64,000 nt of DNA from Caprella mutica (Eukaryota > Arthropoda > Malacostraca > Amphipoda > Caprellidae), in contig CANNZV010000871.1 of the NCBI GenBank assembly GCA_947561585.1, positions 124,001 through 188,000 on the forward strand. The letters run 5' to 3'. Under the pieces are notes generated by a model. The model searched no databases, was not told where the DNA came from, and worked only from the letters and a program-made list of their open reading frames with translations. Below, one piece after another: positions 51,701 through 62,389 of the stretch. The position numbers and the translations under genes are program-made. Numbering within the stretch: the first letter of the stretch is position 1; each line of letters starts with the position of its first letter.

Positions 51701-54700
51701 ATAAAATATTTGTCTCAAGGGATTAAACATCTGTCTAAAGAGGTAAAACATCTGTCTCAAGAGATAAAATATCTGTCTCAAGGGATAAAACATCTGCCTC
51801 AAGAGATAAAATATTTGTCTCAAGGGATAAAACATCTGTCTAAAGGGGTAAAACAACTGTCTAAAGGGATAAAACATCTGTCTCAAAAGGTAAAACATCT
51901 GTCTCAAAAGGTAAAACATCTGTCTCAATGGATAAAACATCTGTCTCAAGGGATAAAACATCTGTCTAAAGAGATAAAACATCTGTCTTAAGAGATAAAA
52001 CATCTGTCTTAAGAGATAAAACATCGGTCTCAAGGGGTAAAACAACTGTCTCAAGGGGTAAAACAACTGTCTCTAGGGATAAAACACCAGTTTAAGGGAT
52101 AAAACATCTGTTTCAAAGGGTAGAACATCTGCCCCATTCCACACGAACTCTCTTACCTGTGACAGGATCTATTGCGAAAGGTGTTGTCAAATTTTCTCCC
52201 GAAATTTGCAAGTTCAAGAGACTGTATTGAACCTCCTCGTGCTTCCCTGTTGACAAATAAGTCATTAATCGTTAAAAACTGAATTCAATTCACTAAATCT
52301 AAATTTGTGTACAATAAATTACCGGAATCTTTGTCGGTAGCTTTGACCTGTGCAATTTCAAATCCCGTTTCTTTATCTTCGTAAACTTCTTGTCTTCCAC
52401 AAGATGCAACATCTATTACAGGCTCATTGTCGTTAATGTCTATGATTTCAATGGTGACCTGGTGTAACAAAATGTAAGAGATAGAATAATGATTTACATA
52501 CACTGAAATAATTGTACATTCCATCAATTCAGTACCCTTTTTTTCCAATTTAAATAGGTCGTACACGTACAGACAAGATTTAAGAATTTGGTAGAACTAA
52601 TACTTTACTCACACATAGGCTGGGTTCACAAATAGGTCACTAATACTTTACTCACACATAGGCTGGGTTCACAAATAGGTCACTAATGCTTTACTCACAC
52701 ATAGGCTGGGTTCACAAATAGGTCACTAATGCCTTACTCACAGATAGGCTGGGTTCACAAATAGGTCACTAATGCTTTACTCACAGATAGGCTGGGTTCG
52801 AAAATAGGTCACTAATGCTTTACTCACAGATAGGCTGGGTTCATAAATAGGTCACTAATGCTTTACTCACAGATAGGCTGGGTTCACAAATAGGTCACTA
52901 ATGCTTTACTCACAGAAATGGTGGTACTGTGACTCGGTGACGCTGTATCTTCAACTGTGATGTCAACCACGAAGTCTGTCTCTTCTTCATCGTGATCAAT
53001 TTGATCGGGATCGGTAACAAAGAGAGAACCTGTAGTCGGATCTATGTCTATCTTGGAATTATCACTGAAGGAAAGAGAAAAATGTCATGGGTGGAGGGGT
53101 TGTGTCTTCCTTCCAGATTTCATGTTTTTAATTCTAATAAAAACTGAAATAGTATTAGTAGAATATAAAATCTAAATTATAAATTGAGAAAGTAGAGCTT
53201 GTTGGAATTTTGAAAGTGATTAAAAGAAAAGGAAGTTATAAAAAAAGATCATTTAATGACTATTCTGAAAATTAAAATCACCTTATCGAAAATTTCAATT
53301 GACCATCTCCATCTGCCGAATCCGGATCCTCGGCTTCGACCACAGTGATCACTGTTCCGGCCTCACTGTGCTCTCTGACGCTCAAGTCGACTACGGTTGA
53401 TTGTACAATTTCAGGAGTTTCATCATTAACGTCGTTGATAGTAACGGTGACCGAAACTGTAAAGAATCATTTCTGTGTACTTAGCATGTTTCTTTTACGG
53501 TATTGAATAACCAAATACTTTATCCGTTTGCAATATATTTACCTTTATAAGTGTCATCTCCTTGAGTTGTATCTGTATTTAAATCAGTTACCACAATGTC
53601 AAATGACACGTCTTCAATGCCTTTTTCAAACTCTCTATCTAACTTGTCACCAACTTTCAATGATCCACAGACAGTTTGGCCAGATTTTTGACCGGCAGGA
53701 CATGTAACAGTTTCCACCTTGAACCAACTGGAAAAAATCACTTATATAATAATATAATGAATATAAAAGTAATTTCGATCATCACAATCAATTTCTACCT
53801 TTCCAAGGCGTCATCAATTCCCTCTATCGTAAATTGTATATCTGCATTCTGGTCCTCGTCAGAAGCAGAGAAAGGTAACAACTCAAAGTCAATGGGCGCG
53901 TCTTCCTCCACTGTTAACTCAGTCTGAATTGGAAACAAATTTAAAGCTCACTGATTAACTGAATAGAGCATGACTTGATTAGATGTAGGAATCGTTAACA
54001 CAATTCAAAAATTCTCACTGAACTGTTGAATATACTTTTAAAAGTAATATTTGATAAACCTATCAATGCCGTTTAAAAATAAGTCCAAATGCCCTTTAAA
54101 TTCTTTTCTGATATGTTGATACACTTATTTTACATAATTTAATACTCAATTTACAAATAAAAAAGTGTTTTAAATAAAACGATTGTAAATAAAGCCTAAT
54201 ATCTCACTATAAAACAATCTTGGTAACGATTGAATATATATAATCGAAATCAGGAAAATTTTCCTAATAGCAACTTGTAAATATAAATAGTACACAATTT
54301 TTACAACAACAGTATTTTCTGTATCAAAATGCTGCGCACTACCCCTTTCAGTACCTGACTGATATCCAGCACAGGTCTTTCATCGTTGATATCCTGAAGG
54401 TTGATGATCAGGTCAACTGTCTCTGTGTTGCCGTTGGTTTCGTCTCCGCTCAAATCGATGGCTTTGCATTGGCAAGTAATGCTTGGGTTGTTTTCATAGT
54501 CTAAAACTGCCGAGTCAGCTACGGTAATTTCGCCAGTGGTTGCATCACACACGAAAAAACTCAGGCAGAAATCTGATAATTCATACCTGGAAAATTGGAG
54601 AAATAGGAAAAAATGTCATTTAACAATACGGTATATTATGGTTTAAACTTTAAATGATCAAACAGTACTCGGACAATAATTATAATAATCTGAAAAGGAA

Positions 54701-57700
54701 TGGACGTTTACATGGGTCATGAATCAATCTTTTCAATTGTTAACATCCACTTCCCCACTACTGTGAGTGTCAGTGTAATGAGAATCTATTTTTAAACCAC
54801 TAGTAAATATTTTAAAAATCAGTTGAAATTTTCTTGACAAAAGTAATAAATGATGACCAATGCAAAGAGACAGCGCTTTCACACAGACAGCCAATGTATC
54901 AATTGAATTTGTGATGTTTGGATTATTTTATTTTATTCCTTCATTGAACATTATCATCCCTGAGAAAAATGAACCCACTTTTTTTCTCTATAGGGTAAGT
55001 TCTAAGTTATCGGACGGTGCCAAATTTTCGCTCATATAAGAAAAAGTAAACAATTTGGATTGCAGCTATCGTGAGTTCCAATTAGAATTACAAGTTGTAC
55101 CTATTATTTTTTACTTATCGAAAATGTGAAACCGTCTGATAACTCGTATCTTACCCTATAATTTCGAGGTTATTGGTTGGTATTTACAAAAATATACAAC
55201 CTTAGTCCTTCTTATTATATTTTAACTCAATTCAACTTACCTTATGCTATCAGCTCCGAAGTCTGGTGACACATCTATATCGGTTGCAGATACGGTAATT
55301 ACAGGTGTGCCACCATCAGAGTTCTCAGGTAAGGACACAGGTGAGACAGCATCGAAAACAGGTGTGTTATCGTTGACATCATTGAGTACTATTTTGAGAG
55401 TCGATGTAGAAACGTGAGAAGTTTCTGCTACTTCAGTCACTGTAATCTGAAAACAGGGAAACATGTGTATTGAAACAGTTAGAAAGTTTCTAGAAATTTT
55501 GAATGAAGTTCGCAATGATTTAGAACAATAAGATGGTAAGTATTTAGTTTCTATGCATTAACGAGCTTTGTAATTGACTGGTGATAAGTGACTTTAGTCA
55601 TGAAGTAGCTTTTCTGCATCCATGAGCTTTGTAATTGACTGGTGATAAGTGACTTTAGTCATGAAGTAGCTTTTCTGCATCCATGAGCTTTGTTATTGAC
55701 TGGTGATAAGTGACTTTAGTCATGAAGTAGCTTTTCTGCATCCATGAGCTTTGTTATTGACTGGTGATAAGTGACTTTAGTCATGAAGTAGCTTTTCTTC
55801 ATCCATGAGCTTTGTAATTGACTGGTGATATGTGACTTTAGTCATGAAGTAGCTTTTCTGCATCCATGAGCATTGTTATTGACTGGTGATAAGTGACTTT
55901 AGTCATGAAGTAGCTTTTCTGCATCCATGAGCATTGTTATTGACTGGTGATAAGTGACTTTAGTCATGAAGTAGCTTTTCTGTATCCATGAGCTTTGTAA
56001 TTGACAGGTGATAAGTGACTTTAGTCATGAAGTAGCTTTTCTGCATCCATGAGCATTGTTATTGACTGGTGATAAGTGACTTTAGTCATGAAGTAGCTTT
56101 TCTGCATCCATGAGCTTTGTAATTGACTGGTGATATGTGACTTTAGTCATGAAGTAGCTTTTCTGCATCCATGAGCATTGTTATTGACTGGTGATAAGTG
56201 ACTTTAGTCATGAAGTAGCTTTTCTGCATCCATGAGCTTTGTAATTGACTGGTGATAAGTGACTTTAGTCATGAAGTAGCTTTTCTGCATCCATGAGCAT
56301 TGTTATTGACTGGTGATAAGTGACTTTAGTCATGAAGTAGCTTTTCTGCATCCATGAGCATTGTTATTGACTGGTGATAAGTGACTTTAGTCATGAAGTA
56401 GCTTTTCTGCATCCATGAGCTTTGTTATTGACTGGTGATAAGTGACTTTAGTCATGAAGTAGCTTTTCTGCATCCATGAGCTTTGTAATTGACTGGTGAT
56501 AAGTGACTTTAGTCATGAAGTAGCTTTTCTGCATCCATGAGCTTTGTAATTGACTGGTGATAAGTGACTTTAGTCATGAAGTAGCTTTTCTGCATCCATG
56601 AGCTTTGTAATTGACTGGTGATAAGTGACTTTAGTCATGAAGTAGCTTTTCTGCATCCATGAGCTTTGTAATTGACTGGTGATAAGTGACTTTAGTCATG
56701 AAGTAGCTTTTCTGCATCCATGAGCTTTGTGATTGACTGGTGATATGTGACTTTAGTCATGAAGTAGCTTTTCTGCATCCATGAGCATTGTTATTGACTG
56801 GTGATAAGTGACTTTAGTCATGAAGTAGCTTTTCTGCATCCATGAGCTTTGTAATTGACTGGTGATAAGTGACTTTAGTCATGAAGTAGCTTTTCTTCAT
56901 CCATGAGCTTTGTGATTGACTGGTGATATGTGACTTTAGTCATGAAGTAGCTTTTCTGCATCCATGAGCATTGTTATTGACTGGTGATAAGTGACTTTAG
57001 TCATGAAGTAGCTTTTCTGCATCCATGAGCATTGTTATTGACTGGTGATAAGTGACTTTAGTCATGAAGTAGCTTTTCTGCATCCATGAGCATTGTTATT
57101 GACTGGTGATAAGTGACTTTAGTCATGAAGTAGCTTTTCTGCATCCATGAGCATTGTTATTGACTGGTGATAAGTGACTTTAGTCATGAAGTAGCTTTTC
57201 TGCATCCATGAGCATTGTTATTGACTGGTGATAAGTGACTTAAGTCATGAAGTAGCTTTTCTTCATCCATGAGCTTTGTAATTGACTGGTGATATGTGAC
57301 TTTAGTCATGAAGTAGCTTTTCTGCATCCATGAGCTTTGTTATTGACTGGTGATAAGTGACTTTAGTCATGAAGTAGCTTTTCTGCATCCATGAACATTG
57401 TTATTGACAGGTGATAAGTAACTTTAGTCATGAAGTAGCTTTTCTTCATCCATGAGCTTTGTGATTGACTGGTGATAAGTGACTTTAGTCATGAAGTAGC
57501 TTTTCTTCATCCATGAGCATTGTGATTGACTGGTGATAAGTGACTTTAGTCATGAAGTAGCTTTTCTGCATCCATGAGCATTGTAATTGACAGGTGATAA
57601 GTGACTTTAGTCATGAAGTAGCTTTTCTGCATCCATGAGCATTGTTATTGACTGGTGATAAGTGACTTTAGTCATGAAGTAGCTTTTCTGCATCCATGAG

Positions 57701-60700
57701 CTTTGTAATTGACTGGTGATATGTGACTTTAGTCATGAAGTAGCTTTTCTGCATCCATGAGCATTGTTATTGACTGGTGATAAGTGACTTTAGTCATGAA
57801 GTAGCTTTTCTGCATCCATGAGCTTTGTAATTGACTGGTGATAAGTGACTTTAGTCATGAAGTAGCTTTTCTGCATCCATGAGCATTGTTATTGACTGGT
57901 GATAAGTGACTTTAGTCATGAAGTAGCTTTTCTGCATCCATGAGCATTGTTATTGACTGGTGATAAGTGACTTTAGTCATGAAGTAGCTTTTCTGCATCC
58001 ATGAGCTTTGTTATTGACTGGTGATAAGTGACTTTAGTCATGAAGTAGCTTTTCTGCATCCATGAGCTTTGTAATTGACTGGTGATAAGTGACTTTAGTC
58101 ATGAAGTAGCTTTTCTGCATCCATGAGCTTTGTAATTGACTGGTGATAAGTGACTTTAGTCATGAAGTAGCTTTTCTGCATCCATGAGCTTTGTAATTGA
58201 CTGGTGATAAGTGACTTTAGTCATGAAGTAGCTTTTCTGCATCCATGAGCTTTGTAATTGACTGGTGATAAGTGACTTTAGTCATGAAGTAGCTTTTCTG
58301 CATCCATGAGCTTTGTGATTGACTGGTGATATGTGACTTTAGTCATGAAGTAGCTTTTCTGCATCCATGAGCATTGTTATTGACTGGTGATAAGTGACTT
58401 TAGTCATGAAGTAGCTTTTCTGCATCCATGAGCTTTGTAATTGACTGGTGATAAGTGACTTTAGTCATGAAGTAGCTTTTCTTCATCCATGAGCTTTGTG
58501 ATTGACTGGTGATATGTGACTTTAGTCATGAAGTAGCTTTTCTGCATCCATGAGCATTGTTATTGACTGGTGATAAGTGACTTTAGTCATGAAGTAGCTT
58601 TTCTGCATCCATGAGCATTGTTATTGACTGGTGATAAGTGACTTTAGTCATGAAGTAGCTTTTCTGCATCCATGAGCATTGTTATTGACTGGTGATAAGT
58701 GACTTTAGTCATGAAGTAGCTTTTCTGCATCCATGAGCATTGTTATTGACTGGTGATAAGTGACTTTAGTCATGAAGTAGCTTTTCTGCATCCATGAGCA
58801 TTGTTATTGACTGGTGATAAGTGACTTAAGTCATGAAGTAGCTTTTCTTCATCCATGAGCTTTGTAATTGACTGGTGATATGTGACTTTAGTCATGAAGT
58901 AGCTTTTCTGCATCCATGAGCTTTGTTATTGACTGGTGATAAGTGACTTTAGTCATGAAGTAGCTTTTCTGCATCCATGAACATTGTTATTGACAGGTGA
59001 TAAGTAACTTTAGTCATGAAGTAGCTTTTCTTCATCCATGAGCTTTGTGATTGACTGGTGATAAGTGACTTTAGTCATGAAGTAGCTTTTCTTCATCCAT
59101 GAGCATTGTGATTGACTGGTGATAAGTGACTTTAGTCATGAAGTAGCTTTTCTGCATCCATGAGCATTGTTATTGACTGGTGATAAGCGACTTTAGTCAT
59201 GAAGTAGCTCTTCTGCAGTCATGATAATTTTTCACTGACTGGAGGTAGGAGACTTTTTTCTTAGAGTAGCTTTTCTGCATCCTTACTGCCAATTCCAACA
59301 ATATATTTTGTTTTCCCTATTGATGTCAGTGATGTGGACTTTAGTTCCGAAACAGAAGCTAAATCCTCTACTAAATTTGTTAATTATTCAGTGATTAGAA
59401 GATTTTTTAAATATCAAACCTCTTCAACTAAATATATAATTTTATTATTTAATTATATAAAAATGAGTTTAGTCAGAATAGCGTAAAAAATAAAGAAATA
59501 TACGTCTATTTTTTTATACCAGTTTAAGTAGGTATATATATACATATGGTAGGTACAGTCACAGAAAACTGTAAATATTTAATGATTTCTTCAATGTTTA
59601 CTAATTTCGCATTTCCAAAAAGAAACTTTACTAATTGTAATGCTTGTAGATATTATAAAATTGGTCTGGATACACGACGACGTATTTGTAAAATTTTAAA
59701 ATTGTAGGAAATTAGAAAACTGAGATTTGTGAAACTTGCTTCATGCAGGAACTCTTGTCTCTGATTATATTTTTTTACAATAGATTATTAAATCTGAATT
59801 AGACTATAGATATACATATAGAAGTATTAAAAAATCTACAAACACTCAACTTTAACCTTGTTCGAAATCTGCAGTCACCTTTCTGAAATATTTTAAGATA
59901 AGGTGACAAAACTCACCGTGAACGTTAACTCATTTTGGTGCTGTAGTTCGTAGTCGAAAATGTTATTCTGAGCAGCGTAAACCGCTTGGAGGGCGAAAAT
60001 GGTCACCTGTGAACCAGTGGTGGGGTCGAAAACCAACTGGTCTGAATCCACCGTAATTGAGTAACTGCCCGTATCTCCCTAAAAAAATGGAAAAGGATGA
60101 AGATTAAGTCATTCGATATAATAATATTAAATAATCATCATTTTAACTATTGATTATCTGTTCATATTAATCTAATAAATATTTTATATTGAATAAGAAA
60201 ACATATAATGAAGATTAAACTGTGTTGAAATATATAAATTATGATTAAAGATAACACATTGTTATCAGGCCCGCTGTGTGGTTTGCTCAATCGGACACTA
60301 ATGTAGAGATATATTAATTTAACTTTAATTTAATATTAAATGAAATATAATTGAGCTTTAACTGAACTTTAATTTACCCTTACATTGATTTGGGAAAAAA
60401 GCAGTTATTTTTGACGGTACGTGTAATCAAGCACTAGTTAGGTATAATCTTAATCCCTATTAACTCACCACATCCAAATCCGTTACGTATATCAGTCCAA
60501 GGTCTCTTGTTTTTTCTCCGCTGTACAATTCGTCCATTGTGATGCTCATGCTCACGTTGTCGCTACTGAAACTCGGACTGTTGTCATTTACGTCAGTGAT
60601 TTGGATGTTCGTGACCTGCATGGCGAAATGTTTCTGAATTAGTATTAAACGTAACAAGTTTTATGTTATCAATAAATATAAATATTATGCAATGAATATA

Positions 60701-62101
60701 GTAATGAAAAAGAGGATGCAAACTGGAATTCAATATAATGAATGTATTACAATTACAATGTATACTCAGCTAGATTGGTTGATATCATATTTTCGATCAT
60801 AAAGGGAAAAAAATTGATCATAATTTTTTCTTTTTGTTCTTTAACTTATATTTTTTCAAATGAAAGTTAAATAATAGTGAATGTATAATTGTTTCTCATT
60901 GCAACAAAGATTTGGAACCGTTCGATAACTCTGAACTATTCATTTGAAATGTCATGAGTAATTTGTTTGTTATTTTACGCACCTGCATGGTACTATACAG
61001 GGTGACCCACAAAAAGTATACCCAAATTTAAATTCGCATATTTCAACAACTATTGAAGGTACAGTTTTTTTTCAAGTATCATTTTGTTTGTTGAATCCTT
61101 TTTAATCCACAGATATATTTTTATTCATTTTTGTGAGTATAATAACGACCTTATTGATGTTTGATGCAAATGGTAAAAAAACAGACAATGAAGTATGTTC
61201 AAACATTAAAAATATCTTTATTATACAAAATCACATTGATAAAAACAGATTTATTCCAGGTTTTAAGTATATTCCTATAACTATTCCTTTTATAAAATAT
61301 TGACAATCTGGAAAAAAGTGTTCAAGTACAAAAATGAAGGAACAAGTTTAAATTTGCTGAACAAAATTGATTTTGTCTTCAGATCGTACTGTGTTCTTGC
61401 GGCCTGAAAGATCCTTGTTAAAATTTAAACATGTGCTTCCATTTTTGTACTTAATCACTTTTCTATAGATTGTCAATATTTTATAATAGGAATAGTTATA
61501 TGAATATTCTTAAAAACTAGAAATATATCTGTTTTTATTAATGGTTATTTCGTCTAATAAAGATATTTTCAATGTTTGAACTTACTTCATTGTCCGTTTT
61601 CTGACCATTTGCACCACCCATCAATTAAGTCGTTGGTATATTCACCAGAATAAATATAAATTTATGAAAAATTAACTGTGGACAGAGATGGGTTCAACAA
61701 ACAAAATGATACTTGAAAGAAAACTGTACCTTCAATAGTTGCTGAAATATAAAAATTTAAAAATGTGTACACTTTTTGCGGGTCACTCTGTATATATATT
61801 TACTAACCATAGACTCTGTGGGTTGTTTCTACTCACTTGTGATTATATCGACTAACCGTAAACTCTGTGGGTTGTTTCTACTCACTTGTGATTATATCGA
61901 CTAACCGTAAACTCTGTGGGTTGTTTCTACTCACTTGTGATTGACTGTTAGGCTCATCAGCCAAGTCTCCCTGACTATCCACCTCTGTCGCTGTGATGGT
62001 CAGACTGAAGAAATCAGGATCAGGCTCATCCCTGTCCAGGGCTTTGGTGGAGGTAATCAAACCCGATATGGTGTCTATCGCGAATAAACCCAAGTCGTTC
62101 C
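34884..62101 (-). CDS. Cadherin-superfamily transmembrane protein, 3' 29 exons (5' end outside window)
   Basis: Exons (high-low): 62101-61935, 60615-60469, 60078-59917, 55446-55241, 54586-54355, 53923-53799, 53727-53543, 53456-53282, 53064-52914, 52458-52323, 52246-52157, 51325-51200, 50784-50690, 49918-49722, 48699-48642, 48223-48077, 47649-47475, 47362-47250, 44535-44388, 42897-42808, 42348-42176, 39039-38926, 38595-38504, 38255-38149, 37507-37398, 36741-36548, 36175-35963, 35632-35462, 35091-34884. Phases agree throughout, giving about 1,434 aa. Calcium-binding linkers are plain: LDRDEPDPDF, DVNDNSPSF, DVNDNTPVF, DINDERPVL, DVNDETP, DINDNEP, DVNDKAP, then degenerate DYNDYRP, NRNDYLP and DDNDEPP nearer the membrane. 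So about ten ectodomain repeats are followed by a membrane-proximal region, one helix and a short tail. This is calcium-dependent adhesion architecture. Size and layout resemble arthropod cadherin-23-like/midgut cadherins of about 1,700 aa; that subfamily call is inference. The 61935 exon opens in mid-repeat, so the gene extends past 64000. Confidence 0.88.
35336..35462. repeat. 25-bp minisatellite built on a cadherin splice donor
   Basis: On the minus strand the donor ACAG|GTAAC is followed by about five units starting AG|GTAACACAACGTAACTA. Two unit types alternate, so the real period is 50 bp. Confidence 0.9.
37245..37385 (+). pseudogene. Decayed copy of the inversin IQ-motif exon inside a cadherin intron
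   Basis: TCGTCCGGTCGTAG, GGAAATTAGACACGCTCC and GCTACCAAGATATAAAGGAC line up with 27285-27415 (exon 27265-27589). A matching antisense reading (PSPLYLG...SVSNFL) appears at both places. It has small indels and lies about 10 bp past the donor of cadherin exon 37507-37398. Confidence 0.75.
38284..38460. repeat. About 39-bp degenerate tandem repeat
   Basis: Four to five units containing TGTTCTAACAATTTCATACA, between cadherin exons 38255-38149 and 38595-38504. Confidence 0.85.
39197..41958. mobile_element. Composite terminal-repeat element with GCGGC-rich ends
   Basis: Inverted ends AAGGTGGGATTCCAATGCGG and CCGCATTGGAATCACACCTT. The right-end block (TAGAGCCACTTCGGCCGTACGG, 41750-41955) is duplicated at 40910-41130, suggesting one copy inside another. 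The rest is AT-rich, without an ORF I recognise. Confidence 0.7.
41215..41640. repeat. AT-rich tandem repeat
   Basis: About ten units of AATTTATTTATTTTGTATAA, then looser TTAATTAATTTATTAATATT sequence. It lies inside the composite element. Confidence 0.85.
41985..42155 (-). mobile_element. tRNA-derived SINE
   Basis: Minus strand reads TAGCACAGTGTGGTTCGGGA (A-box-like), then GAGAGTTCGATTCCCGC (a good B box) 45 bp later, then a non-tRNA body. This is the internal Pol III promoter layout of a tRNA-related SINE. It begins about 20 bp beyond the donor of cadherin exon 42348-42176. Confidence 0.75.
42430..42646. repeat. Near-perfect 217-bp palindrome
   Basis: Arms run TTATGAGGTTATTTAAACTC to CATCATCAGGAGAA and back as the exact complement. 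The centre has a short duplicated segment (CTATTCATCATCAGGAGAA). It lies in a cadherin intron. Confidence 0.9.
43205..44363 (-). mobile_element. Second mariner (DD37D-type) element, decayed and internally deleted
   Basis: 1159 bp, with terminal repeats CAGGGTGCAGAGAAAGTCCC and a one-mismatch copy at the other end, flanked by TA. The minus-strand transposase is recognisable (FSDEKMFTVEAKFNSQNDR; WPPSSPDLNPLDFYV) but has several stops. The segment that should contain the QQDGA catalytic motif is deleted. The element ends about 25 bp from the donor of cadherin exon 44535-44388. Confidence 0.9.
44692..44940. repeat. 16-bp minisatellite, CCGCATGGTAAGTTCA
   Basis: About 14 units, some 1-2 bp shorter or longer. 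The motif is GGTAAGTTCACCGC. A related inverse block (GCGGTGAATTTTCC) at 47090-47130 may be the other end of a fold-back. Confidence 0.85.
45063..45773. mobile_element. Pogo/Tigger-like fold-back element with internal minisatellite
   Basis: Ends CAGCAAAACCTCGTAGTAGA and a diverged complement near 45755-45773, in a TA context. This end type is known from pogo-like MITEs. At 45640-45757 a 16-bp unit (CTACTAGGAGGCTGGT) is repeated about eight times. Confidence 0.6.
45945..46740. mobile_element. Fold-back with repeated GAAAATTCGTCC ends
   Basis: The left end (GTGACCGGAAAATTCGTCCA) and the right end (complement with CTAGG) pair over about 35 bp and repeat the motif two or three times. The build matches the 17083-18038 element. 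A G-rich run is inside (46237-46272). Confidence 0.65.
46206..46335. repeat. Dispersed GGTTAGGTTAGCG repeat with G-rich run
   Basis: Shares GGTTAGG(T/A)TAGCGGTCC and a GACAAAATATATACT-like end with 25085-25220 and 48487-48570. Here 46237-46272 holds several runs of four to ten Gs. Confidence 0.65.
47475..47649 (-). CDS. Cadherin exon with two in-phase candidate splice donors
   Basis: Encodes DEYASLESIPCRKGEK and onward. Two donors end in the same phase: TACG|GTACC at 47475 and the stronger GAAA|GTGAGT at 47487. Both join in frame to 47362. The difference is four residues. I chose the longer form only because it keeps a more cadherin-like ELYGQIESF join. Transcripts would decide. Confidence 0.6.
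49438..49665. mobile_element. MITE family B, compact copy with AATATT duplication
   Basis: 228-bp near-perfect palindrome with the same double-hairpin ends. AATATT flanks both sides (49432-49437, 49666-49671). Confidence 0.85.
50317..50606. mobile_element. Pogo/Tigger-like MITE
   Basis: Ends ATACAGTAAAACTCCTGAGT and ACTCAGGAGTTTCACTGTAT. The interior is made of GAGTTATGAAG-type units. Confidence 0.7.
51644..52132. repeat. 21-bp minisatellite in a cadherin intron
   Basis: About 22 units of ATAAAACATCTGTCTCAAGG plus G. It starts about 25 bp past the donor of exon 52246-52157 in gene direction. The open frames on both strands are repeat artefacts. Confidence 0.95.
52590..52917. repeat. 43-bp minisatellite built on a cadherin splice donor
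   Basis: The unit contains CTAATGCTTTACTCACAGAT (minus strand CTGTGAGTAAAGCATTAG). The last copy holds the true donor TCT|GTGAGT of exon 53064-52914. About 7.6 units. Confidence 0.95.
54998..55155. repeat. MITE family C copy in a cadherin intron
   Basis: Begins TAGGGTAAGTTCTAAGTTAT and ends with the complement ATAACTCGTATCTTACCCTA, with AAAATGTGAAACCGTC inside the arm. Confidence 0.75.
55545..59215. repeat. 61-bp satellite array, about 60 units
   Basis: The unit contains GACTTTAGTCATGAAGTAGC and TTTTCTGCATCCATGAGC. A marked variant (CCATGAACATTG followed by GACAGGTGATAAGTAAC) recurs at 57385 and 58971, 1586 bp apart, exactly 26 units. The array fills most of one cadherin intron. Confidence 0.97.
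60998..61790. mobile_element. 793-bp fold-back, mariner-type MITE with TA duplication
   Basis: Ends CAGGGTGACCCACAAAAAGT and its near-complement, with TA on both sides. Inner blocks (GTATCATTTTGTTTGTTGAA; AATGAAGTATGTTCAAACAT) also recur as complements, so nearly the whole element folds into one hairpin. Confidence 0.85.
61805..61940. repeat. 49-bp triplication including a cadherin splice donor
   Basis: Nearly three copies of a unit containing TCTACTCACTTGTGATTATA (minus strand TCACAA|GTGAGTAGAAAC). The innermost copy is the true donor of exon 62101-61935. Confidence 0.95.
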
Positions 62102-62273
62102 CTGAAATAGTTTTACGCTATTAGAAATTCCTTCCTATATATTATTGATACTTTTTATAAGAAGTATTCATATTTCTTATTCTACAGAAGTTAATTTCCT
62201 ATTTTATTCTTCTTAAGGTTGAATTTCTATTCGATAACACCTCTAGAGACTAATGCACTAATTTTAGTTGTTC

Positions 62274-62329
62274 TGTTGGTTGGTTAGTTGGTTGGTTGGT
62301 TGGTTGGTTGGTTAGTTGGTTGGTTGCAA
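62274..62329. repeat. (TTGG)n simple repeat
   Basis: About 14 TTGG/TTAG units, followed by CAAGAAATATGTCACGC. An inverse relative of that flank is at 40625-40655. Confidence 0.9.
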
Positions 62330-62389
62330 GAAATATGTCACGCTTTAACATTTAATACGATATGATTCCCTGATTGAAATAATTGTTAG

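Noticed and set aside
51557..52066. Frames on both strands with FYPLRQM or KHLSQGI repeats
   Set aside because: Both are readings of the 21-bp array in a cadherin intron.
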